Positions 1 through 6,325 are shown, numbered from the stretch's first letter. The stretch is 12,715 bases of DNA from an uncultured Oscillospiraceae bacterium (GCA_905211185.1 CAJLZR010000007.1:1-12715); one strand, 5' to 3'. A program made the numbers and translations. Notes: generated by a model from the letters alone, not told the origin.

Positions 1-852
1 AAGACCATCCTCACCTTTGCTAATACCGATAGAAACCGTTGCGTATCTATGCTGATCAATCTTAAAAGAGTGTATTTTATCTAAAACACTGAATTTACTC
101 TCTACAAAACCTTTTAAATACTTTTCTTCGAAAATAACAAAATATTTTTCGTCACTAAGCTTTCTAAAAATGCCCTGTACCTCTTTAATCCACTCACGCA
201 AAGTATTTTCCACGGAAACCGAAATTTGCGAACTTTGCTCTTCGCTTGCATATCTTTTAAGTTCTTCCTTATTATCAAACAAAATAAATCCAACACATAT
301 TCTTGAATCCAAATATTTTCTTTGGATTAATTTATATTCGGTGTTATCTACAAAATAGAGTACTAAAAAATCATTTACTCTATTTGCATATATCTTAAAC
401 TTTTTTTCTCCATAGGAAAAGTTTAAAAAATTATGATTACTACCCACACCAAAAGAACCGGTTTCATAAACATTTTGCAAAGCTTTTGGATCAACCAAAG
501 AACTAAGAGTAAAATCATAGCTACCGTCTACAAATACCTTTAAAAACTCTGAATTATAAAAAATAACACTATCTAATTTTTCGCCTTTCAAAACCGCAAT
601 GGGAACAGGAATACCATTTATAATGCTGCTTATGTTATTATTCGCAAACTCTATACCATCGGCTGAAATATTGCCAAAATAGCTTTTCCTGTTTTTTATA
701 AATATCGAAACAATCAAAATTAAAACCGCAGATATAGATACATTTATGAAAGTAAGTATTGGGCTAAATACAATGGACGAGATATTCATAAGCAAAACAA
801 TAGCGGAAATAAAAATAAATAAACTATATATGGATTTATCAGCTTTTCTCAA
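1..852 (-). CDS. gdpP: GdpP cyclic-di-AMP phosphodiesterase, N-terminal part (cut by window edge)
   Basis: The reading frame is open for 284 codons to the window edge, so only the N-terminal part is present; the DHH/DHHA1 catalytic domains would lie beyond position 1. GdpP (YybT) is a membrane protein that hydrolyses cyclic di-AMP. Visible here are two hydrophobic membrane segments (about residues 9-28 and 35-52), a PAS-like region (about 60-170), and the degenerate GGDEF domain with the family signatures FEEKYLKGFVESKFSVLDKI (241-260) and TVSIGISKG (272-280). The chosen start is TTG at 852, because AGGGG sits at a good distance upstream (862-867) and there is no in-frame ATG nearby. An internal ATG at residue 22 would cut into the first membrane segment. 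The gene lies 89 bp downstream of RNase J on the same strand, separated from it by a terminator-like hairpin. Family assignment is firm; the start is moderately sure. Confidence 0.9.
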   Translation of the reverse strand, partial: MRKADKSIYSLFIFISAIVLLMNISSIVFSPILTFINVSISAVLILIVSIFIKNRKSYFGNISADGIEFANNNISSIINGIPVPIAVLKGEKLDSVIFYNSEFLKVFVDGSYDFTLSSLVDPKALQNVYETGSFGVGSNHNFLNFSYGEKKFKIYANRVNDFLVLYFVDNTEYKLIQRKYLDSRICVGFILFDNKEELKRYASEEQSSQISVSVENTLREWIKEVQGIFRKLSDEKYFVIFEEKYLKGFVESKFSVLDKIHSFKIDQHRYATVSIGISKGEDGL

Positions 853-861
853 GTTATGTAC

Positions 862-869
862 ACCCCTTA
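862..869 (-). promoter_or_regulatory. Ribosome binding site deciding the TTG start of gdpP
   Basis: The minus-strand sequence TTAAGGGGTG precedes TTG at 852 by about nine bases. It is the only good Shine-Dalgarno match near the 5' end of this frame and supports a non-ATG start. Confidence 0.6.
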
Positions 870-877
870 AAAACAGC

Positions 878-915
878 AAAAAATTAGTATAACACCCATA
901 CAGGTATTATACTAA
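878..915 (-). terminator. Rho-independent-like terminator of the RNase J gene
   Basis: On the minus strand, downstream of the RNase J stop, a perfect 9-bp stem TTAGTATAA/TTATACTAA (907-915 with 884-892) encloses a 14-base loop and is followed by six T (878-883). The stem is AT-rich, so termination may be inefficient and gdpP could receive readthrough. Confidence 0.55.
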
Positions 916-934
916 CAAATTAATTTTTTCTCCA
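906..934 (-). promoter_or_regulatory. Possible gdpP promoter overlapping the terminator hairpin
   Basis: A consensus TATAAT (minus strand, 911-906) lies 17 bases after TGGAGA (934-929), a 4-of-6 match to TTGACA. The -10 overlaps the first arm of the RNase J terminator stem. The spacing is good but the -35 is weak, and AT-rich stems create such matches by chance. Confidence 0.3.
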
Positions 935-941
935 GTATTTT

Positions 942-2867
942 TTAAACTTCCATAATAATTGGCAAAATCACGGGGTTTCGGCGTGTTTTGTTATGGAATA
1001 ATTTATAAAGCTCATCTCGAACTTTTGTTTTCATAAGTCCCCAATCGCGCATTTTGGAATCTGCGCATTCCTCAAGAACTCGCATAGCTGTGCGCCTGGC
1101 ATCCTCGATAAGCTGCTCAGATTCACGGACATAGACAAATCCACGCGAAACAATATCAGGCCCTGCAATAACATGTTTATCAGAAGAATCAAGCGTTGCA
1201 ACCACAACAATCAGGCCGTCTTCGCCCAGGTGTTTCCTATCCCTTAGCACTATGCTTCCAACATCACCGACGCCGATTCCGTCAACCAGCACAAGCTCCA
1301 AAGGTAATTGCGCAACTTTTTTCATGGAGTTTTTGTTTATCTCCAAAACATCTCCCGTATCTCCGACAAAAACATTAGATTCCGGCATACCCATAGCAGT
1401 TGCTAAAGCCGCATGTTTCATAAGATGCCTGCGTTCTCCATGCACAGGAATAAAATATTGCGGTTTTACAATGCCTTGCATAATTTTTAGTTCCTCTTGG
1501 CATGCATGACCCGAAACGTGAGTTTCATACATCGATTCATAAACAACCTCGCAGCCGAGTTTCATAAGTTCGTTAACTACCGTACCAACCATTTTTTCGT
1601 TCCCGGGTATAGGAGTTGCGGAAATGATTATAAAATCTTCAGGTCCCACATCTACCTTTTTATGTTCGGCAAATGCCATTCTGTGAAGTGCCGACATCGG
1701 CTCGCCCTGACTACCTGTTGTAACCAACACAATTTCATTTTTTCCGTATCTGGTTATCAAATCTATATCAATAATAGTACCTTCGGGCACATCAAGATAA
1801 TTCATTTGCTGAGCAATTGTTACGTAGTTAAGCATGCTCCTGCCCGAAAAGGCAACTTTCTTACCATAGCTATGCGCACAGTTTATTATCTGCTGTATAC
1901 GCCCGATATTAGAAGCAAAGGTGGCAATTATTATGCGCTTATCCTTTGCTTGTTGGAATAAACGTTCAAAGGACCTATCTATTTTTTTCTCCGTCATGGT
2001 ATATCCCGGGCGCTCGGCATTGGTTGAATCGGCCATAAATGCCAAAACTCCTTCTTTGCCAAGCTGCGCAAATCTGGCTAGGTCTATCATCTCGCCGCGC
2101 GAAGGGGTGCAATCAATTTTAAAATCCCCCGTATGAACAATCGTCCCAGCCGGAGTACGTATTGCAAGCGCCGCCGCATCGGGTATGGAATGGTTAACGT
2201 TTATAAATTCAACATCCATACAACCAAGTTTTACGTGTTCTCCCGGCATAACTGTTGTAAGTTTGGTGCTCGATAAAAGTCTGTTTTCTTTAAGTTTTCC
2301 GTTTATCAAGCCTATAGTCAAAGGTGTTGCATAAATAGGAACGTTAATTTTATTTAAAAGATAAGGTATTGCCCCTATGTGATCTTCGTGCCCATGGGTT
2401 ACAACCAAACCTCTTATTTTCTCTCTGTTGGCTTCCAGATAAGAAAAATCAGGTATAACCAAATCAATTCCGAGCATTTCGCCATCCGGGAAAGACATAC
2501 CGCAATCGACTATTATTATATCGTCATCACACTCGAAAGCTGTTATATTTTTTCCTATCTGATTAAGACCGCCCAAAAACACTACTTTAACCGATTTTGC
2601 ATTTTTGGTTCTTCTTGAACTGCTTTTATAAGATCTTACGGAATTAGTTCTATGTTTAACTTGAACCTTTTCTTTATTTGGTTCAATATTATTAATATTT
2701 TCGTTTTTCGATACAGTTTTATTTGATTTATTTGGTTTATCCATTGTGTTATAATTTTTTGTGATATGCTTTTTGCCTTTTGTGTTTTCTATCGTTTTCT
2801 TTATTGGCTGTCTTTTAATTTTTTTGGCCGAAACATCAAAATTTTCAGATAAATTATTTTCAGACAT
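942..2867 (-). CDS. rnj: Ribonuclease J with a long basic N-terminal extension
   Basis: This is a 641-residue RNase J, the metallo-beta-lactamase/beta-CASP nuclease (5'-to-3' exo- and endonuclease) of mRNA decay and rRNA maturation in Gram-positive bacteria. The catalytic core begins near residue 92 (VKVVFLGGLNQIGKN). Zinc-site motifs are HGHEDH (158-163), NHSIPDA (H227), HTGDFK (H246, D249) and the beta-CASP motifs TGSQGEPMSALHRMA, SATPIPGNE, HVSGHA and PVHGERRHL. The protein ends in a normal C-terminal domain. Most family members have about 555 residues; the excess is residues 1-91, a low-complexity K/N/S/R-rich, probably disordered segment that could bind RNA or partners. ATG at 2867 has a strong GGAGG six bases upstream. 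A near-consensus promoter lies about 160 bp upstream and a hairpin follows the stop, so it looks monocistronic. Whether it is the J1 or J2 type cannot be told from this window. Confidence 0.96.
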   Translation of the reverse strand: MSENNLSENFDVSAKKIKRQPIKKTIENTKGKKHITKNYNTMDKPNKSNKTVSKNENINNIEPNKEKVQVKHRTNSVRSYKSSSRRTKNAKSVKVVFLGGLNQIGKNITAFECDDDIIIVDCGMSFPDGEMLGIDLVIPDFSYLEANREKIRGLVVTHGHEDHIGAIPYLLNKINVPIYATPLTIGLINGKLKENRLLSSTKLTTVMPGEHVKLGCMDVEFINVNHSIPDAAALAIRTPAGTIVHTGDFKIDCTPSRGEMIDLARFAQLGKEGVLAFMADSTNAERPGYTMTEKKIDRSFERLFQQAKDKRIIIATFASNIGRIQQIINCAHSYGKKVAFSGRSMLNYVTIAQQMNYLDVPEGTIIDIDLITRYGKNEIVLVTTGSQGEPMSALHRMAFAEHKKVDVGPEDFIIISATPIPGNEKMVGTVVNELMKLGCEVVYESMYETHVSGHACQEELKIMQGIVKPQYFIPVHGERRHLMKHAALATAMGMPESNVFVGDTGDVLEINKNSMKKVAQLPLELVLVDGIGVGDVGSIVLRDRKHLGEDGLIVVVATLDSSDKHVIAGPDIVSRGFVYVRESEQLIEDARRTAMRVLEECADSKMRDWGLMKTKVRDELYKLFHNKTRRNPVILPIIMEV

Positions 2868-2874
2868 GTATACT

Positions 2875-2881
2875 ACCTCCT
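2875..2881 (-). promoter_or_regulatory. Strong Shine-Dalgarno of the RNase J gene
   Basis: AGGAGGT on the minus strand, about seven bases upstream of ATG 2867. It fixes the start that includes the basic N-terminal extension. Confidence 0.8.
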
Positions 2882-3024
2882 ATTTTTAAAAAAATTACAA
2901 ATCTTCAAAATATAAAAACTCAATCTCACAATTAAAAGTTACATGAGATCTAAACATCTTCGATATCAAAAAATTAAACGAATAAAAAGTAAATAACTAA
3001 TTCCGTACATCAAATATCTCTATC

Positions 3025-3053
3025 AGTATATCAAAAACCGGTATACAAGTCAA
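3025..3053 (-). promoter_or_regulatory. Sigma-A-type promoter for RNase J
   Basis: The minus strand carries TTGACT (3053-3048), a 17-base spacer and TATACT (3030-3025), each 5 of 6 against consensus. Transcription would start near 3018 and give a leader of about 150 nt before the RNase J start codon. This AT-rich leader (2868-3018) shows no structure I can name. Leaders of RNase genes are sometimes autoregulatory, but nothing here proves it. Confidence 0.7.
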
Positions 3054-3086
3054 CAAAATTTCCAAATTTAACCATTTTTTAAAAAT

Positions 3087-3093
3087 AAAGGAG
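3087..3093 (+). promoter_or_regulatory. Shine-Dalgarno of rnhA
   Basis: AAAGGAG lies ten bases upstream of ATG 3104. It shows that translation is meant to start at this ATG although the ATG is out of frame with the RNase H body. Confidence 0.75.
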
Positions 3094-3103
3094 ATTCTTT
3101 AAA

Positions 3104-3549
3104 ATGCCAAATCCAAAGAAAAAGTTTATATATACACCGACGGCGCATGCAGCGGAAACCCGGGTAAGGGAGGCTGGGGCGCTATCTTGGTTTATAAAAA
3201 TCACCGCAAAGAAATTTCCGGAGCAGATGCAAGCACAACAAACAACAAAATGGAGCTCACCGCTATGATAAAAGCTCTTGAAATGTTAAAAGAGCCCTGT
3301 GAAGTTGAAGCCTACACGGATTCTAAATACCTTTGTGATTCAATAAACAACGGGTGGGCCGAATCTTGGCAAAAAAACAACTGGATTAAAAAAGATAAAA
3401 AGCCTGCGCTAAATGCAGACTTATGGGAAAAATTATTAAATTTAATCACAAAACACAGCATCCAAATCAACTGGGTTAAAGGCCACGCAGGTCACCCGGA
3501 AAATGAACGCTGCGACACGCTTGCAACAAATGAAATAAAACAGCTGTAA
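3104..3549 (+). CDS. rnhA: Ribonuclease HI, frameshifted at codons 6-7
   Basis: RNase HI degrades the RNA strand of RNA-DNA hybrids (R-loops, primers). In the main frame the protein has the family core YTDGACSGNPGKGGWGAIL, KMELTAMIKAL, AYTDSKYL and WVKGHAGHPENERCDTLA. The catalytic residues correspond to D13, E51, D73, H131 and D138 of the repaired 148-residue protein, a normal length. The start is the oddity. ATG 3104, with AAAGGAG ten bases upstream, is in another frame, while the body frame has a TAA at 3100 and no ATG, GTG or TTG until 3187, which lies after the first catalytic Asp. One extra A in the five-A run near 3117-3123 would give MPNPKKKVYIYTDGACSG, a perfect RNase H N-terminus. 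So this is a recent one-base deletion, a consensus error at a homopolymer, or a case of slippage. It is convergent with the peptide gene that follows. Confidence 0.88.
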
Positions 3550-3595
3550 ATAAAATTAAAAAAACTTTTGAACTAATCGCATCTTTTGATTCAAA

Positions 3596-3949
3596 TTATT
3601 TGTGGGCAAACCATTTTATTAGTTTTTCCCCAAAATAGCGTGCTATTTTTTTACGCCTATGAAAAATACGACCTCCCTGGTAGCCAATCACAAGCAAAGT
3701 TGACATACTTATCACTCTACCGCACAAATTACCCAAACGCCAATGTCTCGCACTTATCAAATCGCTGTGACCACACATTTCAACATATGCACGTATAGAT
3801 GACGATATATCTAATCCAAAATTCTGTGTGAAAGCTTCACTCACACCTTCCCATATATCCGATATTGCGCCGCCTGCAACAGTTTCTAAATCACTTTCCC
3901 CTAATTTTGCTATACCCTCTAAAGCCATATCTCTAATTAAAATCTCCAA
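3596..3949 (-). CDS. Small exported peptide with double-glycine leader (GG peptide A)
   Basis: This encodes a small protein whose N-terminus ends in ESDLETVAGG, the double-glycine leader signature (acidic/hydrophobic helix ending in V-x-G-G) of peptides exported and cleaved by peptidase-containing ABC transporters. The frame opens with TTG at 3949 (117 residues), but ATG at 3928 gives a 20-residue leader, MALEGIAKLGESDLETVAGG, matching peptide B in length; GGAG lies about 15 bases upstream of it. The predicted mature part (about 90 residues) is Cys-containing (C59, C76). It has HWRLGNLCGRVI (69-80), a hydrophobic stretch (about 74-90), and a basic tail with HRRKK. The HWxxGxLxxxVI core with a Tyr ten residues later is shared, at identical spacing, with the protein at 4219-4601. 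No transporter, immunity or maturation gene is visible here. Function is unknown; a bacteriocin-like or signalling peptide is an inference. Confidence 0.62.
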   Translation of the reverse strand: MEILIRDMALEGIAKLGESDLETVAGGAISDIWEGVSEAFTQNFGLDISSSIRAYVEMCGHSDLISARHWRLGNLCGRVISMSTLLVIGYQGGRIFHRRKKIARYFGEKLIKWFAHK

Positions 3950-4153
3950 TTTTTTAATATATAAAAAATACTTTTAAACTAAACCATTTTTGCATCGTTC
4001 ATATTTTTATATATTATAATTTCTAGATAGTTTTTATAAACATCTTTTGTGTTTAGTGTACAAGCCAAATTTTATTACAAAAACAGCTAAAGCCATAAAA
4101 CTATACACATTATATGCCGATATAAAAATATTATCAAGATGAAAAAAGTACAT
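3950..4153. other. AT-rich intergenic region between the two GG-peptide genes
   Basis: No open frame of note. A TATAAT occurs on the minus strand in the stretch around 4010-4020, but with no convincing -35 at the right distance. A TTGTAC...TATAAA pair (19-base spacing) is possible but weak. The promoter of peptide A should lie here but I cannot place it. Confidence 0.4.
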
Positions 4154-4188
4154 AAAAAATTCGCACGTTTTTTACATGCGAATTTTTT
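4154..4188 (-). terminator. Perfect-stem terminator downstream of GG peptide B
   Basis: A 12-bp perfect inverted repeat (AAAAAATTCGCA, 4154-4165, with TGCGAATTTTTT, 4177-4188) flanks an 11-base loop. Because the stem ends in A6/T6, it offers a U-tract in either direction. It follows the stop of peptide B (4219) by 30 bases and separates it from peptide A. Confidence 0.8.
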
Positions 4189-4218
4189 ATCTTGGCTCCA
4201 GCACTGCTATTAAAAAAT

Positions 4219-4601
4219 TTATTTCTTTTTCTTAGGCCTTTTCGATGGTTGGTTAAACTTTGCAAGCAAATATACGGCTCCAAGTACAGGGAGTAACTTT
4301 ATAACGTCGGCAATAAGACATCCGAACGTCCAATGTTCAAAGCCATGCATACGCATACAATTAAGCATCCCTAAAGCACCATCTCTAAGAAAACCATACT
4401 TTAATCCTCCAAGAAAAGTAACATCATCCGAAATGGGCTCCGGAGCAGTGCCTGAACTTTGGGTCGAGTTTAAAGCCTCCCCTTGCGTTAATGGTATACT
4501 CACATGCTCTGCAACCACTGAAGATACGTCTTCTTCCTCTCCAGACCCACCTACTACACATAATAAATCTTTTTCGCTAAGCTGTACTAATTTTTCTGCA
4601 T
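4219..4601 (-). CDS. Small exported peptide with double-glycine leader (GG peptide B), frameshifted after the ATG
   Basis: The uninterrupted frame extends well upstream of GTG 4518 and encodes EKLVQLSEKDLLCVVGG, a textbook double-glycine leader, but it has no start codon. ATG 4601, with AAGGA 12 bases upstream, is one frame off and meets TAG after four codons (ATG CAG AAA AAT TAG). One extra A in the A5 tract (4591-4595) gives MQKKLVQLSEKDLLCVVGG and a 127-residue protein. The mature part starts acidic (SGEEEDVSS). It then has a Pro/Ser/Thr linker, Cys82, HWTFGCLIADVI (90-101), a hydrophobic segment (about 94-115) and a very basic tail, KRPKKKK. It shares the HWxxGxLxxxVI core and the spaced Leu and Tyr with peptide A. 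It has its own promoter (4668-4696) and terminator, so it is a monocistronic unit. Translation from GTG 4518 would lack the leader and is unlikely to be the real product. Confidence 0.62.
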
Positions 4602-4613
4602 TTATTATACTTA

Positions 4614-4618
4614 TCCTT
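4614..4618 (-). promoter_or_regulatory. Ribosome binding site of GG peptide B
   Basis: AAGGA on the minus strand, 12 bases before ATG 4601. It points to that ATG as the intended start even though the frame is interrupted. The spacing is a little long. Confidence 0.5.
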
Positions 4619-4667
4619 AATTTTTTAAATTATAATATTATGGCAAAGCAATCGTTTGCATGATACC

Positions 4668-4696
4668 AATTTATCATAATTTATATTAAATGTCAA
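4668..4696 (-). promoter_or_regulatory. Sigma-A-type promoter of GG peptide B
   Basis: The minus strand has a perfect TTGACA (4696-4691), a 17-base spacer and TAAATT (4673-4668, 4 of 6). The predicted start is near 4661, about 60 bases before ATG 4601. Confidence 0.6.
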
Positions 4697-4725
4697 CCAT
4701 TTTTATTTAATACCTTGATGCTTTA

Positions 4726-4851
4726 TTAACCAAACTCTAATGTAATGCTTTCAGAACGCCCTGGGCTGTACGACAACTTGAAACAAAATATCACTATATC
4801 TTGCTTTTTTTCAATATGTTTTCGAAAAGCATATTCTTCAATTACGAGCAT
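4726..4851 (-). CDS. Possible 41-residue small ORF overlapping the 3' end of the ffh/capD gene
   Basis: ATG 4851 opens a 41-residue frame that overlaps the end of the chimeric gene by 14 bases in another frame. It ends SYSPGRSESITLEFG just before the peptide B promoter. Its base composition is less AT-biased than typical intergenic DNA here, notably around 4750-4775. I see no Shine-Dalgarno, so it would depend on translational coupling. I recognise no family. It may be a fragment of an older gene or chance. Confidence 0.22.
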   Translation of the reverse strand: MLVIEEYAFRKHIEKKQDIVIFCFKLSYSPGRSESITLEFG

Positions 4852-6304
4852 GGTTAAACGTTGGTACAATCTTTAAAAGCATTTTTTCAATTGCTAAATT
4901 ATCTTCCGATTTACAAAGCTTTTCTAAGCTCCGGAGATCTAATTTTAATGTTTCCGGATCTAAATCTATCGGGTGACCTATATAAATCTTTTCACTTTTT
5001 GTTTTTTGGATTCCTTCTTCATCCATTAAAAGTTCCTCATAAAGCTTTTCACCGGGGCGAAGTCCCGTATATTCAATTTTTATATCCTCTCCCGGAATGA
5101 ATCCCGAAAGCCTTATTAAATTTTCCGCCAAATCTTTTATCTTAACAGGGTCGCCCATATCCAAAACAAAAATTTCTCCGCCCTTGGCAAGCCCGCCCGC
5201 CGTCAAAACGAGCGATACCGCCTCAGGGATAGTCATAAAGTACCTTATTATATCGGGATGCGTAACAGTAACAGGGCCCATTTTTCTTATTTGCATCATC
5301 TGATCTTTTAAATCATCAAGCGTGAAACTATTTTTTTGAAGCTTCTGCGCCATTCTCATGGCTTCTTGCTTATCAAAATTCGATGTCGCATCTTCTATAA
5401 GAGTCAGGACGTCACCCATTCCAAGTATTCTGGAAGCCATACGATCCGGGTGAAAATCTTCTAAATTTTCAAGTTTTTCGCCTGTTCCGATAAACTTTAT
5501 CGGCTTACCCGTAACCGCTTTGACTGAAAGTGCAGAACCGCCTCTTGTATCGCCGTCAAGTTTTGTTAATATAACGCCTGTAATATCAAGCAAATCGTTA
5601 AAAGATTTGGCTACCGAAACCGCGTCTTGCCCGGTCATGGCGTCAACCACCAACAAAATTTCTTGAGGATTAAGAGCATCTTTTAAATTTTTAATTTCAT
5701 TCATAAGCTCTTCATCAACATGAAGTCGGCCCGCGGTATCAACTATCACAACGTCATGCCCATAATCTTTTGCATAGGAAATAGCCTCGTTTGCAATATC
5801 CAAAGGCGAAATATTACCTTTTTCAAAAACATGGACATCAATCTGCGAACCCAAAACCTGCAGTTGCTTAATAGCGGCAGGCCTATAAACATCGCACGCA
5901 ACAAGCATCGGTCTATGACCTTGTTTTTTAAGCTTTAGCGCCAATTTTGCCGCATGTGTTGTTTTTCCCGAACCTTGAAGTCCGCAAAGAAGTATAACCG
6001 TTGGGGGCTTAGATGCAAAAACCAACTGATTTTTTTCTTCGCCCATCAAACTGATTAGCTCTTCGTTTACAATTTTGATAACCATCTGAGCAGGTGTCAG
6101 GCTTTCCATGACCTTGGCCCCCACGGCACGCTCTATAACCTTGTTAGTAAAATCTTTGGCGACTTTATAATTTACGTCGGCTTCCAAAAGCGCCATACGT
6201 ATTTCTCGCATTGAGCTTTTAACGTCCGCTTCCGTAAGCTTTCCTTTAGACCTTAATCTTTTAAAAGCTGCGGAAATTTTTTCAGAAAGATTTTCAAAAG
6301 CCAA
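4838..6304 (-). CDS. ffh: Chimeric gene: SRP GTPase Ffh NG domain fused to the C-terminus of a CapD-like nucleotide-sugar epimerase/dehydratase
   Basis: Residues 1-343 are the signal-recognition-particle GTPase Ffh. They comprise the N domain (about 1-90) and the G domain with GLQGSGKTT (108-116), DVYRPAA (138-144), DTAGRL (189-194), TKLDGDTRGG (247-256) and GTGEK (273-277), up to QIRKMG. From Pro344 the sequence is instead the C-terminus of CapD/FlaA1-type polysaccharide biosynthesis proteins: PVTVTHPDIIRYFMTIPEAV, GGEIFVLDMGDPVKI, GLRPGEKLYEELL, ending VPTFNHARN. Missing are the whole Ffh M domain (binds 4.5S RNA and signal peptides) and the CapD membrane, NAD-binding and catalytic parts. 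As written, neither half could do its normal job. The start is TTG 6304 with AAGGTGAT directly upstream, following ylxM as in many Firmicutes. The normal downstream neighbours of ffh (such as rpsP) are absent. An intact second ffh would be needed for viability, so an assembly chimera is a serious alternative. Confidence 0.92.
   Translation of the reverse strand: MAFENLSEKISAAFKRLRSKGKLTEADVKSSMREIRMALLEADVNYKVAKDFTNKVIERAVGAKVMESLTPAQMVIKIVNEELISLMGEEKNQLVFASKPPTVILLCGLQGSGKTTHAAKLALKLKKQGHRPMLVACDVYRPAAIKQLQVLGSQIDVHVFEKGNISPLDIANEAISYAKDYGHDVVIVDTAGRLHVDEELMNEIKNLKDALNPQEILLVVDAMTGQDAVSVAKSFNDLLDITGVILTKLDGDTRGGSALSVKAVTGKPIKFIGTGEKLENLEDFHPDRMASRILGMGDVLTLIEDATSNFDKQEAMRMAQKLQKNSFTLDDLKDQMMQIRKMGPVTVTHPDIIRYFMTIPEAVSLVLTAGGLAKGGEIFVLDMGDPVKIKDLAENLIRLSGFIPGEDIKIEYTGLRPGEKLYEELLMDEEGIQKTKSEKIYIGHPIDLDPETLKLDLRSLEKLCKSEDNLAIEKMLLKIVPTFNHARN
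5273..5281 (-). other. Junction between the ffh and capD halves
   Basis: The switch falls at Met-Gly-Pro (residues 342-344). Ffh proteins normally read KMGP followed by the linker to the M domain, and CapD proteins normally read GGPVTVTHPD. Both families therefore share Gly-Pro at the join. In DNA the join sits on the 6-base palindrome GGGCCC (5274-5279), which could serve as microhomology for a deletion or as an ambiguous overlap in assembly. Confidence 0.85.
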
Positions 6305-6325
6305 AATATCACCTTACCTTCTCAG

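Noticed and set aside
942..2867. Several plus-strand frames inside the RNase J gene, including one of 154 codons at 1497-1961
   Set aside because: They lie antisense to a highly conserved gene, lack ribosome sites and show no family resemblance; they are shadows of the RNase J codons.
3100..3130. Programmed -1 ribosomal frameshifting in rnhA
   Set aside because: The heptamer G AAA AAG is a poor slippery site compared with A AAA AAG, and I see no obvious downstream stem or upstream stimulator; RNase HI is not known to use this. Left only as a minor alternative.
3187..3549. RNase HI starting at TTG 3187
   Set aside because: It would lose the TDGACSGNPG segment with the first catalytic Asp, which is encoded immediately upstream in the same frame.
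3560..3590. Hairpin TTTGAA...TTCAAA after rnhA as a terminator
   Set aside because: Only six weak AT pairs, a long loop and no proper T-tract.
4219..4518. Peptide B starting at GTG 4518
   Set aside because: This start would remove the clear double-glycine leader encoded just upstream and has no supported ribosome site; the ATG at 4601 with an interrupted frame explains the region better.
4811..4836. Inverted repeat around TTTTCGAAAA after the CapD tail as a terminator
   Set aside because: On the gene strand it is followed by A-rich rather than T-rich sequence, so it lacks the U-tract of an intrinsic terminator.
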